Under the pieces are notes generated by a model. It did no database searches, was not told the origin of the DNA, and worked only from the letters and a program-made list of their open reading frames with translations. A stretch of 9,407 nucleotides of DNA from Bacteroidia bacterium (GTDB lineage Bacteria > Bacteroidota > Bacteroidia > Bacteroidales > Azobacteroidaceae), in assembly GCA_025999255.1 (NCBI GenBank), contig BNXB01000049.1, positions 1-9,407 on the forward strand. Reading direction: 5' to 3'. Numbering within the stretch: position 1 is the first letter of the stretch; every line of letters begins with the position of its first letter. Of the stretch, positions 1-6,569 are shown piece by piece. Made by a program: the position numbers and the translations under genes.

Positions 1-267
1 GGACCGGATTTTCAATACCGTTACAGGAGTTCATTCGACCTGGAGGGAACACCATTCAAAGATAAATCGCCTCAATTCAGTATCAATGGTATTATCGGAC
101 TATCTCTTAACATATCTCATCTTTTTTTTGATTTCAGATATGAAATTAATCGTCCGAATACCGATTTCAACTTCGCAAAAGTATCAGATTCTCCCGAATA
201 CCTGAAAGATATTCTTGTCAAAAAAAATGAAAATATTTTAAGTTTTTGCTGTGGAATGATATTTTAA
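1..267 (+). CDS. Outer membrane beta-barrel protein, C-terminal fragment (PorT-like, tentative)
   Basis: The open frame enters from the left edge and ends at TAA 265-267, giving 88 residues of the C-terminus; the start lies outside the window. The fragment alternates hydrophobic and polar residues in strand-like stretches (for example around GIIGLSLNISHLFFDFRYEI) and its last residue is phenylalanine, as is usual for beta-barrel proteins recognised by the BAM machinery. This suggests an outer membrane barrel of the kind annotated as PorT or 'porin family' in Bacteroidota. No catalytic motif is visible, and the family name rests on general character rather than a diagnostic motif. The gene lies on the same strand as glyA but is separated from it by the decamer array and a promoter, so it is probably a separate transcription unit. 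Confidence 0.55.
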   Translation, partial: GPDFQYRYRSSFDLEGTPFKDKSPQFSINGIIGLSLNISHLFFDFRYEINRPNTDFNFAKVSDSPEYLKDILVKKNENILSFCCGMIF

Positions 268-270
268 TTT

Positions 271-465
271 TACGGGGAGTTACGGGGAGTTATAGGGAGT
301 TACAAGAAGTTAAAGGGAGTTAAAGGGAGTTAAAAGAATATTTTGGCTCCCAAGTTCCCTATAACTCCCTATAACTCCCCGTAACTCCCTATAACTTCTT
401 GTAACTTCCTGTAACTCCCTGTAACTCCCTATAACTTCTTGTAACTCCCTATAACTCCTTGTAAT
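271..465. repeat. Mirrored array of 10-bp units (G-rich direct, then C-rich inverted)
   Basis: Six head-to-tail decamers of the form TAMRRGRAGT occupy 271-330 (TACGGGGAGT twice, TATAGGGAGT, TACAAGAAGT, TAAAGGGAGT twice). A centre (331-350) contains TTGGCTCCCAA. Eleven inverted units follow at 351-460 plus a partial copy to 465 (mostly GTAACTCCCT or ATAACTCCCT, with variants ATAACTTCTT, GTAACTTCCT, ATAACTCCCC). The 10-bp phase is kept without slippage within each arm. Aligning 274-333 with the reverse complement of 371-430 gives 8 to 10 matches per unit, and the variant AAGAAGTT unit at 304-311 meets its counterpart at 393-400. The array could form a long imperfect cruciform or RNA hairpin. 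It fills the gap between the outer membrane gene and glyA. Its function is unknown; I infer transcription termination, a structural role or repeated protein binding. Confidence 0.93.
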
Positions 466-484
466 TTCGAAAACATAAGATTTT

Positions 485-515
485 TTTGTAATTTTAAATT
501 TGTAGAGTACCTTTG
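485..515 (+). promoter_or_regulatory. glyA promoter (TTTG-N19-TACCTTTG)
   Basis: TTTG at 485-488 is followed by 19 bases and then TACCTTTG at 508-515, which matches the Bacteroidota sigma-ABfr pattern (-33 TTTG, -7 TAnnTTTG). Transcription would begin around 520-525, leaving a leader of roughly 30 bases before the glyA ATG. A second perfect -7 box, TAAATTTG, lies at 495-502. The two boxes sit at the edges of an 11-bp direct repeat, TTTGTAGAGTA, at 499-509 and 512-522. No strong Shine-Dalgarno sequence is seen before the ATG. Confidence 0.7.
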
Positions 516-554
516 TAGAGTATTGATTAATTCACTCATTTAAACCTGATATAT

Positions 555-1835
555 ATGAAACGTGACGATTTGATTTTCGACATCATCGACAAAGAGTATC
601 AACGCCAATTGAAAGGTATTGAACTCATCGCTTCCGAAAACTTTGTAAGCGAACAGGTAATGCAGGCTGCCGGATCATGCCTGACGAACAAATATGCAGA
701 AGGATATCCCGGTAAACGTTATTATGGAGGTTGTGAAGTCGTAGATCAAAGCGAACAAATTGCCATCGATCGCTTGAAACAACTTTTCGGAGCAGAATGG
801 GCCAATGTACAACCCCACTCCGGAGCACAAGCTAATATGGCTGTTTTTCTGACATGTCTGAATCCGGGAGATAAGTTCCTGGGACTCAACCTATCCCATG
901 GAGGTCACCTCAGTCATGGCTCTCCGGTTAACTTTTCAGGACTGGTTTATCATGCCCTGGAATATAACGTAAAAGAAGATACGGGTTATGTAGATTATGA
1001 TCAATTGGAAAATGTAGTCCTGACGGAAAAACCCAAATTGATCATCGCCGGGGCTTCGGCTTATTCCAGGGAATGGGATTATGCCCGGATACGGAAAGTC
1101 GCCGACAAAACGGGGGCTATCTTTATGGTCGATATGGCCCACCCTGCAGGATTAATTGCAGCAGGATTACTTGATAATCCATTGCCTCATGCCCATATTG
1201 TCACTTCAACTACTCATAAAACATTACGTGGAACCCGTGGAGGAGTTATCCTGATGGGAAAAGATTTTGAAAACCCGTGGGGAAAAACGACTCCCAAAGG
1301 AGAAATACGTATGATGTCGGCATTACTTGATTCGGCTGTATTTCCTGGAGTCCAGGGAGGCCCTCTGGAACATATCATCGCAGCTAAAGCTATTGCTTTC
1401 GGAGAAGCATTAGATCCGTCCTACAAAGTTTATCAAGCCCAGGTACAAAAAAATGCCCAATCGATGGCAAAAGCTTTTATGGATAAAGGGTATAAAATTG
1501 TCTCCGATGGAACAGACAACCATTTGATGTTGGTTGACCTACGTTCCAAATTTCCGGAATTAACAGGGAAAGAGGCTGAAAAATCATTGGTTGCCGCCGA
1601 TATTACAACAAATAAAAATATGGTTCCCTTCGATAGCCGTAGTCCATTCCAGACTTCAGGTCTTCGCTTCGGGACTCCTGCCGTCACCACCCGCGGACTA
1701 AAGGAACCTATGATGGAAGAAATCGTGGAATTAATCGATACCGTACTTTCAAATGCAGGAAATGAATCCACAATCAAAACAGTAAGAGAAAAAGTAAACA
1801 TGATAATGATGGATTACCCGTTGTTTGCCTGGTAA
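555..1835 (+). CDS. glyA: Serine hydroxymethyltransferase (GlyA)
   Basis: This cytosolic PLP enzyme interconverts serine plus tetrahydrofolate with glycine plus 5,10-methylenetetrahydrofolate, the main source of one-carbon units for thymidylate, purines and methionine. The 426 residues match the usual bacterial length. The N-terminus has [11 protein letters not shown] and [16 protein letters not shown], the classic folate- and PLP-site motifs. [10 protein letters not shown] follows, then VDMAHPAG with the cofactor-binding Asp and His. The PLP Schiff-base lysine is K222 in [13 protein letters not shown]. The C-terminal part keeps the [12 protein letters not shown] substrate-binding arginine motif. 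The ATG at 555 gives the expected family N-terminus and lies about 30 bases after a good promoter. It is transcribed alone and converges on the minus-strand operon ending at 1918. Fhs in the same window works on the same folate pool. Nothing in the frame is broken. Confidence 0.98.
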   Translation: MKRDDLIFDIIDKEYQRQLKGIELIASENFVSEQVMQAAGSCLTNKYAEGYPGKRYYGGCEVVDQSEQIAIDRLKQLFGAEWANVQPHSGAQANMAVFLTCLNPGDKFLGLNLSHGGHLSHGSPVNFSGLVYHALEYNVKEDTGYVDYDQLENVVLTEKPKLIIAGASAYSREWDYARIRKVADKTGAIFMVDMAHPAGLIAAGLLDNPLPHAHIVTSTTHKTLRGTRGGVILMGKDFENPWGKTTPKGEIRMMSALLDSAVFPGVQGGPLEHIIAAKAIAFGEALDPSYKVYQAQVQKNAQSMAKAFMDKGYKIVSDGTDNHLMLVDLRSKFPELTGKEAEKSLVAADITTNKNMVPFDSRSPFQTSGLRFGTPAVTTRGLKEPMMEEIVELIDTVLSNAGNESTIKTVREKVNMIMMDYPLFAW

Positions 1836-1898
1836 TAATATATAGGGAAATTCACTAAATCATAATTCATTATTACACAATCAATTACATAGTATTTT

Positions 1899-1946
1899 TA
1901 TGCAGGAAATAAGCAGATTATAATTGTTCTGTAAATTTCCTGCATA
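1899..1946. terminator. Bidirectional terminator between convergent genes
   Basis: TATGCAGGAAAT (1899-1910) and ATTTCCTGCATA (1935-1946) form a perfect 12-bp inverted repeat around a 24-base spacer. Inside it CAGA (1914-1917) can pair with TCTG (1928-1931). On the plus strand the stem is followed by TATTTT; on the minus strand it is followed by an A-rich tract, so a plus-strand terminator is better supported than a minus-strand one. The stop codon and last codons of the minus-strand CDP-alcohol phosphotransferase gene lie inside the structure. It is placed to end glyA transcription and the opposing operon. Confidence 0.6.
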
Positions 1947-2817
1947 TATTTTCATGCTTCCAAACCATATAGGCCAGCAGAATATTCATCACGGTAAGTT
2001 CAAAAACAAAATAAACCCAGGGAAATCCGGCCAATACGGAAATACACAAAACAATTGCACGTAAATTGAATGAAAGCATATTTGTATATTTCATCAATGG
2101 AAGGCTTTTTTCTCTAAATTCCTTACAAAACCACTCCGGGACCTCTCCTGCATATTTTTTATTTATTTTCTTTATCATTTTCTGAAAACGGGGAGTCATT
2201 TTTTCCTGTTGCCTTGTATAATCGAAATAATTCAACTCAAAAATCTTTTTTACCAACTCTTTCTTCCAATTCATAGACTTATATCTGGCCAAGACTTCTT
2301 TTGAATTATCCAATTCACTCCCTTTTTTACCCTTCAGGAAAAGTAGATGTATATTTCGATAATAATCTGCCATGCGTGCCTGCATACCATGACAAAATCC
2401 GGCAAAAAGAGCCAGAACCAAAATATAACCTTCCCATGAAGGAAACAAATTCAATATCAGACTTATATAAATGGAAATAAACCACAACACACCACAAGCT
2501 CCATCAAGGATCCGTCCCAGTTCTGATTTCAGATCGGTCATACGGGCCAATTGACCGTCAGCGCTATCATAAGAATTAGCCCATATCAATAAAAAAACGC
2601 CTAACAGCTTAATACAAAATTCATTAAAATAAAAACAAACACCGGATGCAACTCCGATAAATATGGATGCAATGGTAATTTGATTGGGAGTCACACCCAA
2701 TTTATTAAAAAATAAAGCCCACAGATAACCAATGGGACGATAAAAATGAATATCTATAAATTCTTCGGTATCCCTGGATTTCAGGGTCGATTCTAATGTT
2801 GGTCTTTGTTCTGACAT
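1918..2817 (-). CDS. CDP-alcohol phosphotransferase family membrane protein, fourth motif Asp missing
   Basis: Members of this integral membrane family move a phospho-alcohol from a CDP-alcohol to an acceptor hydroxyl, releasing CMP. The chosen start (ATG 2817-2815) gives 299 residues; an in-frame extension upstream would run into the preceding gene, whose stop is at 2825. The protein has TPNQIT at about 43-48 before the first membrane helix. The signature D84-S-A-D87-G-Q-L-A-R92 follows, then G101 and D105. The canonical pattern DxxDGxxAR-x8-GxxxDxxxD requires Asp at 109, but Gly is present. Hydrophobic helices lie at roughly 47-63, 68-82, 108-125, 130-146, 248-266 and 270-287. Between the fourth and fifth is a charged, probably cytosolic loop of about 100 residues, unusually long for the family. 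It is the last gene of a three-gene operon. Its substrate is unknown; a lipid headgroup or a soluble phosphodiester are both possible. Confidence 0.85.
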   Translation of the reverse strand: MSEQRPTLESTLKSRDTEEFIDIHFYRPIGYLWALFFNKLGVTPNQITIASIFIGVASGVCFYFNEFCIKLLGVFLLIWANSYDSADGQLARMTDLKSELGRILDGACGVLWFISIYISLILNLFPSWEGYILVLALFAGFCHGMQARMADYYRNIHLLFLKGKKGSELDNSKEVLARYKSMNWKKELVKKIFELNYFDYTRQQEKMTPRFQKMIKKINKKYAGEVPEWFCKEFREKSLPLMKYTNMLSFNLRAIVLCISVLAGFPWVYFVFELTVMNILLAYMVWKHENICRKFTEQL

Positions 2818-2824
2818 TGGTTTG

Positions 2825-3712
2825 TTATCTGTTATGAAAGATGCTGTGTTTATGCTTGATGTGAGCAACAGCCTGGTCATAAATACATTGTGCGATGTAA
2901 GATGCTGCGTCGGAACGACAAGGTGCAAAGCTGGGCCAATCATTAAAATCAATAATCTTCATATCTCCATTTGCTTCCACAACACAATCTCCTCCATAAA
3001 TATAAATTCCCAGAACTTTAGCTGCCTCATCACAGATAGATTTCAAATGTTCGAGGTTAAAAGGTATTCCTATAGCCTGTCCATTAATCTTTTCCCATCC
3101 GAATTTACTATGATTCAAATCATTAGGATAAAACCAATAGAAAAAATCACTACCGGCAACTCCATAAAATTTAACAAGATCACCTACAAGGTGTTCATTC
3201 AGGACTGCGGTTTCAATACCCCTCAGGGCATATTCATTCAAAACGCTTTCCGCTTCCTCAATATTCCTCGTATAGGTTACATCCTCACGATGGATGGCAT
3301 GAAAATCGCCTCTTTTTATCCAATAACGTTTGGCTAAAAATTCAATACTCACCGGAAGAGGATCGCATGTTTTCACTATAAGGCTTTTAGGATGGGGAAT
3401 CCCATTCGTGACCAATAAGCGTGTCATTTTTTCACGGGTACAATTATCTATCCCATAACCGGAATTGATAACTAATTTTCCTCCTTCTTCCTCTTGTTTC
3501 AATTTCAGGATAGCATCTTTATCCCTTACCATATCAAAGATGATACCTTCCTTAATATCGAATTTCAGGAATTCCTGTTCTGTATATTCTTTCACCAAAC
3601 AACCTTTCCGCTTCAGGTGCTCGACGGTCAGATTAAAAATTGCAGCGTCATTCCCCACGTGATTGGGAGAATATTGGCTACCTCGACGTATGCCTGCTAT
3701 TTTTAACTTCAT
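2825..3712 (-). CDS. ATP-grasp domain ligase of unknown substrate
   Basis: ATP-grasp enzymes activate a carboxylate with ATP as an acyl phosphate and join it to an amine or thiol. The 295-residue soluble protein shows the expected order of elements: an N-terminal alpha/beta domain (about 1-95), an ATP-binding lysine in YWIKRGD (K134), the hinge-region acidic stretch VLNEHLVGD (E173), and the C-terminal metal site. That site includes GGDCVVEANG (E246) and IIDFNDWPS (D255, N257), matching the family pattern of Asp or Glu followed by D-x-N. The start at 3712 lies 17 bases after the stop of the nucleotidyltransferase gene. The stop lies 7 bases before the CDP-alcohol phosphotransferase start, so the three are probably co-transcribed. 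The neighbours suggest it attaches an amino acid or other carboxylate to a nucleotide-activated or lipid-linked product, but that is inference. The overall spacing resembles D-Ala-D-Ala- or RimK-like ligases without identifying either. Confidence 0.85.
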   Translation of the reverse strand: MKLKIAGIRRGSQYSPNHVGNDAAIFNLTVEHLKRKGCLVKEYTEQEFLKFDIKEGIIFDMVRDKDAILKLKQEEEGGKLVINSGYGIDNCTREKMTRLLVTNGIPHPKSLIVKTCDPLPVSIEFLAKRYWIKRGDFHAIHREDVTYTRNIEEAESVLNEYALRGIETAVLNEHLVGDLVKFYGVAGSDFFYWFYPNDLNHSKFGWEKINGQAIGIPFNLEHLKSICDEAAKVLGIYIYGGDCVVEANGDMKIIDFNDWPSFAPCRSDAASYIAQCIYDQAVAHIKHKHSIFHNR

Positions 3713-3729
3713 AAGCTCTTATTTTTACT

Positions 3730-4431
3730 TCATAAAGAAAGCAGAAATTGTTCTGCTTTTATGATATCACCGGCATGATCCACATCCAGTATTTTACCAA
3801 ACGGATATACCCTGAGTTTCAAACCTTTATGTATTAGTTCCCGTTGATAATTACGCATTCTTTCGATCCCATATTCCAGACAATAATTCAAAACCGGCAA
3901 AGCATTACCGGACAAACAATAAATACCTCCCGAAATATATTTTTCAGAACCATCCGGCGTATCCAGAAAACCTGTAATCTCCATTTTATCATCAACAGCT
4001 ACATATAATGGTTTCTCATCATCAACAAATTCTGTTACGGCCATCATTCCATCATAAGTTTTATCAGCTATGAACGATTGTATAAATCCGGAAAATTCCT
4101 CTTCTTTGAAAATAGTATCGACCGTAGTGAGGCAAAACTTACCCTGTTTCAAAAAACGGCTGATCTCATAAAAACTATGCATGGAACTGGGTGTCGATTT
4201 TACGACCAGATTCAAAGGAACATTCATTTTTTTCCTTTTAAGATGTTCCTGAACCTGTATCATCTCCTCATTAACAATTATACTGACAGACTCGGCATCA
4301 TTTTCAAGAAAAATATCAACCAACCTATCGATAAGTGGTTTTCCATTCAATGAAACCAATGGCTTTGGCTGATCAATCCCCTCTTTTACAAGCCTGGAAC
4401 CTTCTCCTGCTGCTATAATTGCGTAATTCAT
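3730..4431 (-). CDS. NTP transferase domain nucleotidyltransferase
   Basis: This 233-residue cytosolic protein has the sugar-nucleotide transferase Rossmann fold. Its N-terminus is MNYAIIAAGEGSRL (GEGSRL is the NTP-binding loop, with R13). It also has the QPKPL lysine (K23), a mid-protein metal Asp (D105 in TTVDT), ISGGIYCL around 167-173, and a C-terminal DVD (216-218). Such enzymes transfer an NMP to a phosphorylated sugar, alcohol or polyol with release of pyrophosphate. Given the CDP-alcohol phosphotransferase two genes downstream, CTP and a phospho-alcohol are the most economical substrates, but sequence reading cannot choose the nucleotide. It is the first gene of the minus-strand operon and is divergent from uvrB. 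I saw no convincing TAnnTTTG box upstream; TATGTTTA (4457-4450) is a one-mismatch candidate. The length is short for a bifunctional enzyme, so it carries only the transferase domain. Confidence 0.85.
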   Translation of the reverse strand: MNYAIIAAGEGSRLVKEGIDQPKPLVSLNGKPLIDRLVDIFLENDAESVSIIVNEEMIQVQEHLKRKKMNVPLNLVVKSTPSSMHSFYEISRFLKQGKFCLTTVDTIFKEEEFSGFIQSFIADKTYDGMMAVTEFVDDEKPLYVAVDDKMEITGFLDTPDGSEKYISGGIYCLSGNALPVLNYCLEYGIERMRNYQRELIHKGLKLRVYPFGKILDVDHAGDIIKAEQFLLSL

Positions 4432-4516
4432 TTATTATTTTTTATAGAATAAACATACAAAATTGCAAAGAAAGTTTAAGTATTACAAATTTTTCAAGAA
4501 ATAAATTATTTTTAAT

Positions 4517-4524
4517 TAAATTTG
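4517..4524 (+). promoter_or_regulatory. uvrB-fhs promoter -7 box
   Basis: TAAATTTG is a perfect TAnnTTTG -7 element 29 bases before the uvrB ATG at 4554, so the leader would be about 20-25 bases. A clear -33 TTTG is not visible in the very AT-rich sequence upstream. The whole divergent intergenic stretch 4432-4553 holds nothing else I can support. No LexA-like or other palindromic operator was recognised. Confidence 0.5.
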
Positions 4525-4553
4525 CGGGCTATCTAACAAAAAATCCTCAAGAC

Positions 4554-6569
4554 ATGGATCTTAAACTTATTTCCGATTTCAAACCCACCGGAGACCAGCC
4601 GGAAGCTATTTCAGAACTTGTTTCCGGAATAAAGCAAGGAATACCATACCAAACATTACTCGGAGTAACAGGTTCAGGCAAAACATTCACCATAGCCAAT
4701 GTCATCGAAGAGGTAAAGAAGCCGACTCTGGTATTGAGCCACAATAAAACTCTTGCAGCTCAACTTTATTCCGAATTCAAAAGTTTTTTTCCTAAAAATG
4801 CGGTAGAATATTTCGTCTCATATTACGATTACTACCAACCGGAAGCCTATATTCCAAGTACCAATCTTTACATAGAAAAGGATTTGTCCATTAATGATGA
4901 AATCGAACGATTGAGACTATCAGCTACGTCCGCTCTCCTTTCGGGAAGAAGAGATGTCATTATAGTATCTTCCGTTTCATGTCTTTACGGAATAGGAAAT
5001 CCGGAAGATTTCAAAGAGAACATGATTTCAATCAAACGGGGTCAGATTTTCTCCAGGAATGCATTTCTACGAAAACTCGTAGATAGTTTATACTCCAGAA
5101 ACCAGGTTGAATTCAACCGTGGAAATTTCAGGGTAAAAGGAGATACAGTGGATGTCTATCTTGCCTATCTGGATCATGCAATCCGCATTCTTTTCTGGGG
5201 AGATGAAATAGAAGACATCCATAGTTTCGACCCCCTGACAGGAGTTACAATCAGCCTTTACGACGAATATCATATCTATCCTGCCAATTTATTTGTCACT
5301 ACACGGGAACGAATAAATCAAGCCGTCGGAGAGATTGAAATAGATTTGGGAAAACACATACAATTTTTCAACTCCCAGGGAAAAATAGTTGAAGCCAAGC
5401 GTTTATATGAAAGAGTTACTTACGATCTTGAAATGATACGGGAACTCGGTTATTGCTCAGGAATAGAAAATTATTCGCGATATTTCGATGGTCGTCCGGC
5501 AGGTAGCCGGCCCTTTTGCCTGTTAGATTACTTTCCGAAAGACTTTCTGACGGTAATTGATGAAAGTCATGTCACAATGCCTCAGATACGTTCCATGTTC
5601 GGAGGAGATCGCTCCCGGAAAGAAAACCTGGTTGAATATGGATTCCGGCTTCCGGCTGCAATGGATAACCGGCCGCTTACTTTCGAAGAATTCGAATCGT
5701 TAACTTCTCAAACTATCTACGTAAGCGCTACTCCTGCAGAATTCGAACTGGAAAGGAGCGAAGGAATTATCATCGAACAGGTTGTCAGACCCACAGGTTT
5801 ACTTGACCCTCCTATAGAAGTGAGACCCAGTCTGAATCAAATCGACGATTTAATGGAAGAAATACGGATACGTACGGAACATGGAGAACGGACTCTCGTG
5901 ACTACCCTCACCAAACGAATGGCGGAAGAATTGACCGGATATCTTACGAGAATGGGATTAAACTGTACTTATATCCATTCTGATGTAGAAACCCTCGACA
6001 GAATTGAAATCATGGAAAAACTGCGGGGAGGCGAATTCGATGTTTTGGTCGGAGTCAACCTGCTTCGTGAAGGACTCGACCTTCCGGAAGTATCCCTGGT
6101 TGCAATCCTGGATGCGGATAAAGAAGGTTTTCTTCGCTCCCACCGGTCTCTCACCCAAACAGCAGGACGTGCCGCACGGAATATTAACGGGAAAGTTATC
6201 TTCTACGCCGATAAAATTACCGATAGTATGCAAAAAACCATCGAAGAAACGGAGAGAAGAAGGGAAAAACAATTGGCTTTCAATGTCAAAAACAATATTA
6301 CTCCCCAACAAATACGCAAAACAACTAAATCGACCCTGGTTAAAAATCAACCGGTTAACGAAACAAAAGCATATATCGAACCGGCAAGATTAAACATTGC
6401 TGCGGATCCGGTTGTTCAATACATGGGTAAAAACCAGTTGCAAAAAACAATTGAGAAGACAAAGAAAGCAATGATGGACGCTGCAAAAAAATTGGAGTTT
6501 CTCGAAGCTGCACAATATAGAGATGAATTAATTAAACTGGAAGAATTATTAAAAAATCATGAAGAGTGA
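4554..6569 (+). CDS. uvrB: Excinuclease ABC subunit B (UvrB)
   Basis: UvrB is the damage-verifying helicase-like subunit of nucleotide excision repair; it receives DNA from UvrA and recruits UvrC. The ATG at 4554 gives [19 protein letters not shown], the standard UvrB N-terminus, and a protein of 671 residues. An in-frame ATG at 4419 would add 45 low-complexity residues and lies upstream of the -7 box, so it was not used. Walker A is GVTGSGKT (37-44). The damage-clamping beta-hairpin region is [13 protein letters not shown] (about 89-101). The DExH box is DESH (336-339), followed by SATPAEFE and the helicase motif [11 protein letters not shown]. The last 45 residues form the UVR coiled hairpin ([18 protein letters not shown]) that binds UvrC. 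Its stop overlaps the start of fhs by 11 bp, so the two genes share a transcript. All motifs are intact. Confidence 0.98.
   Translation: MDLKLISDFKPTGDQPEAISELVSGIKQGIPYQTLLGVTGSGKTFTIANVIEEVKKPTLVLSHNKTLAAQLYSEFKSFFPKNAVEYFVSYYDYYQPEAYIPSTNLYIEKDLSINDEIERLRLSATSALLSGRRDVIIVSSVSCLYGIGNPEDFKENMISIKRGQIFSRNAFLRKLVDSLYSRNQVEFNRGNFRVKGDTVDVYLAYLDHAIRILFWGDEIEDIHSFDPLTGVTISLYDEYHIYPANLFVTTRERINQAVGEIEIDLGKHIQFFNSQGKIVEAKRLYERVTYDLEMIRELGYCSGIENYSRYFDGRPAGSRPFCLLDYFPKDFLTVIDESHVTMPQIRSMFGGDRSRKENLVEYGFRLPAAMDNRPLTFEEFESLTSQTIYVSATPAEFELERSEGIIIEQVVRPTGLLDPPIEVRPSLNQIDDLMEEIRIRTEHGERTLVTTLTKRMAEELTGYLTRMGLNCTYIHSDVETLDRIEIMEKLRGGEFDVLVGVNLLREGLDLPEVSLVAILDADKEGFLRSHRSLTQTAGRAARNINGKVIFYADKITDSMQKTIEETERRREKQLAFNVKNNITPQQIRKTTKSTLVKNQPVNETKAYIEPARLNIAADPVVQYMGKNQLQKTIEKTKKAMMDAAKKLEFLEAAQYRDELIKLEELLKNHEE

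Noticed and set aside
271..465. A CRISPR array
   Set aside because: The units are 10 bp with no spacers between them and the orientation flips in the middle; CRISPR repeats are longer, separated by unique spacers and in a single orientation.
1433..1801. A 122-codon minus-strand open frame
   Set aside because: It lies entirely within glyA on the opposite strand and its translation is a shadow of conserved SHMT codons.
2818..2952. N-terminal extension of the CDP-alcohol phosphotransferase (344 residues in total)
   Set aside because: The extension overlaps the ATP-grasp coding region by about 128 bases and has no family resemblance; the ATG at 2817, 7 bases after the upstream stop, gives a normal start.
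2822..3337. A 171-codon plus-strand open frame
   Set aside because: It is antisense to the well-supported ATP-grasp gene, has no recognisable domain and has no promoter.
4419..4553. Upstream start for uvrB adding 45 residues
   Set aside because: The added residues are AT-rich, unlike any UvrB N-terminus, include the -7 box and overlap the start of the divergent gene; [15 protein letters not shown] at 4554 is the family start.
5958..6393. Overlapping open frames of about 130 codons on both strands within uvrB
   Set aside because: They cover the conserved helicase motifs of UvrB in other frames, with no domain content of their own.
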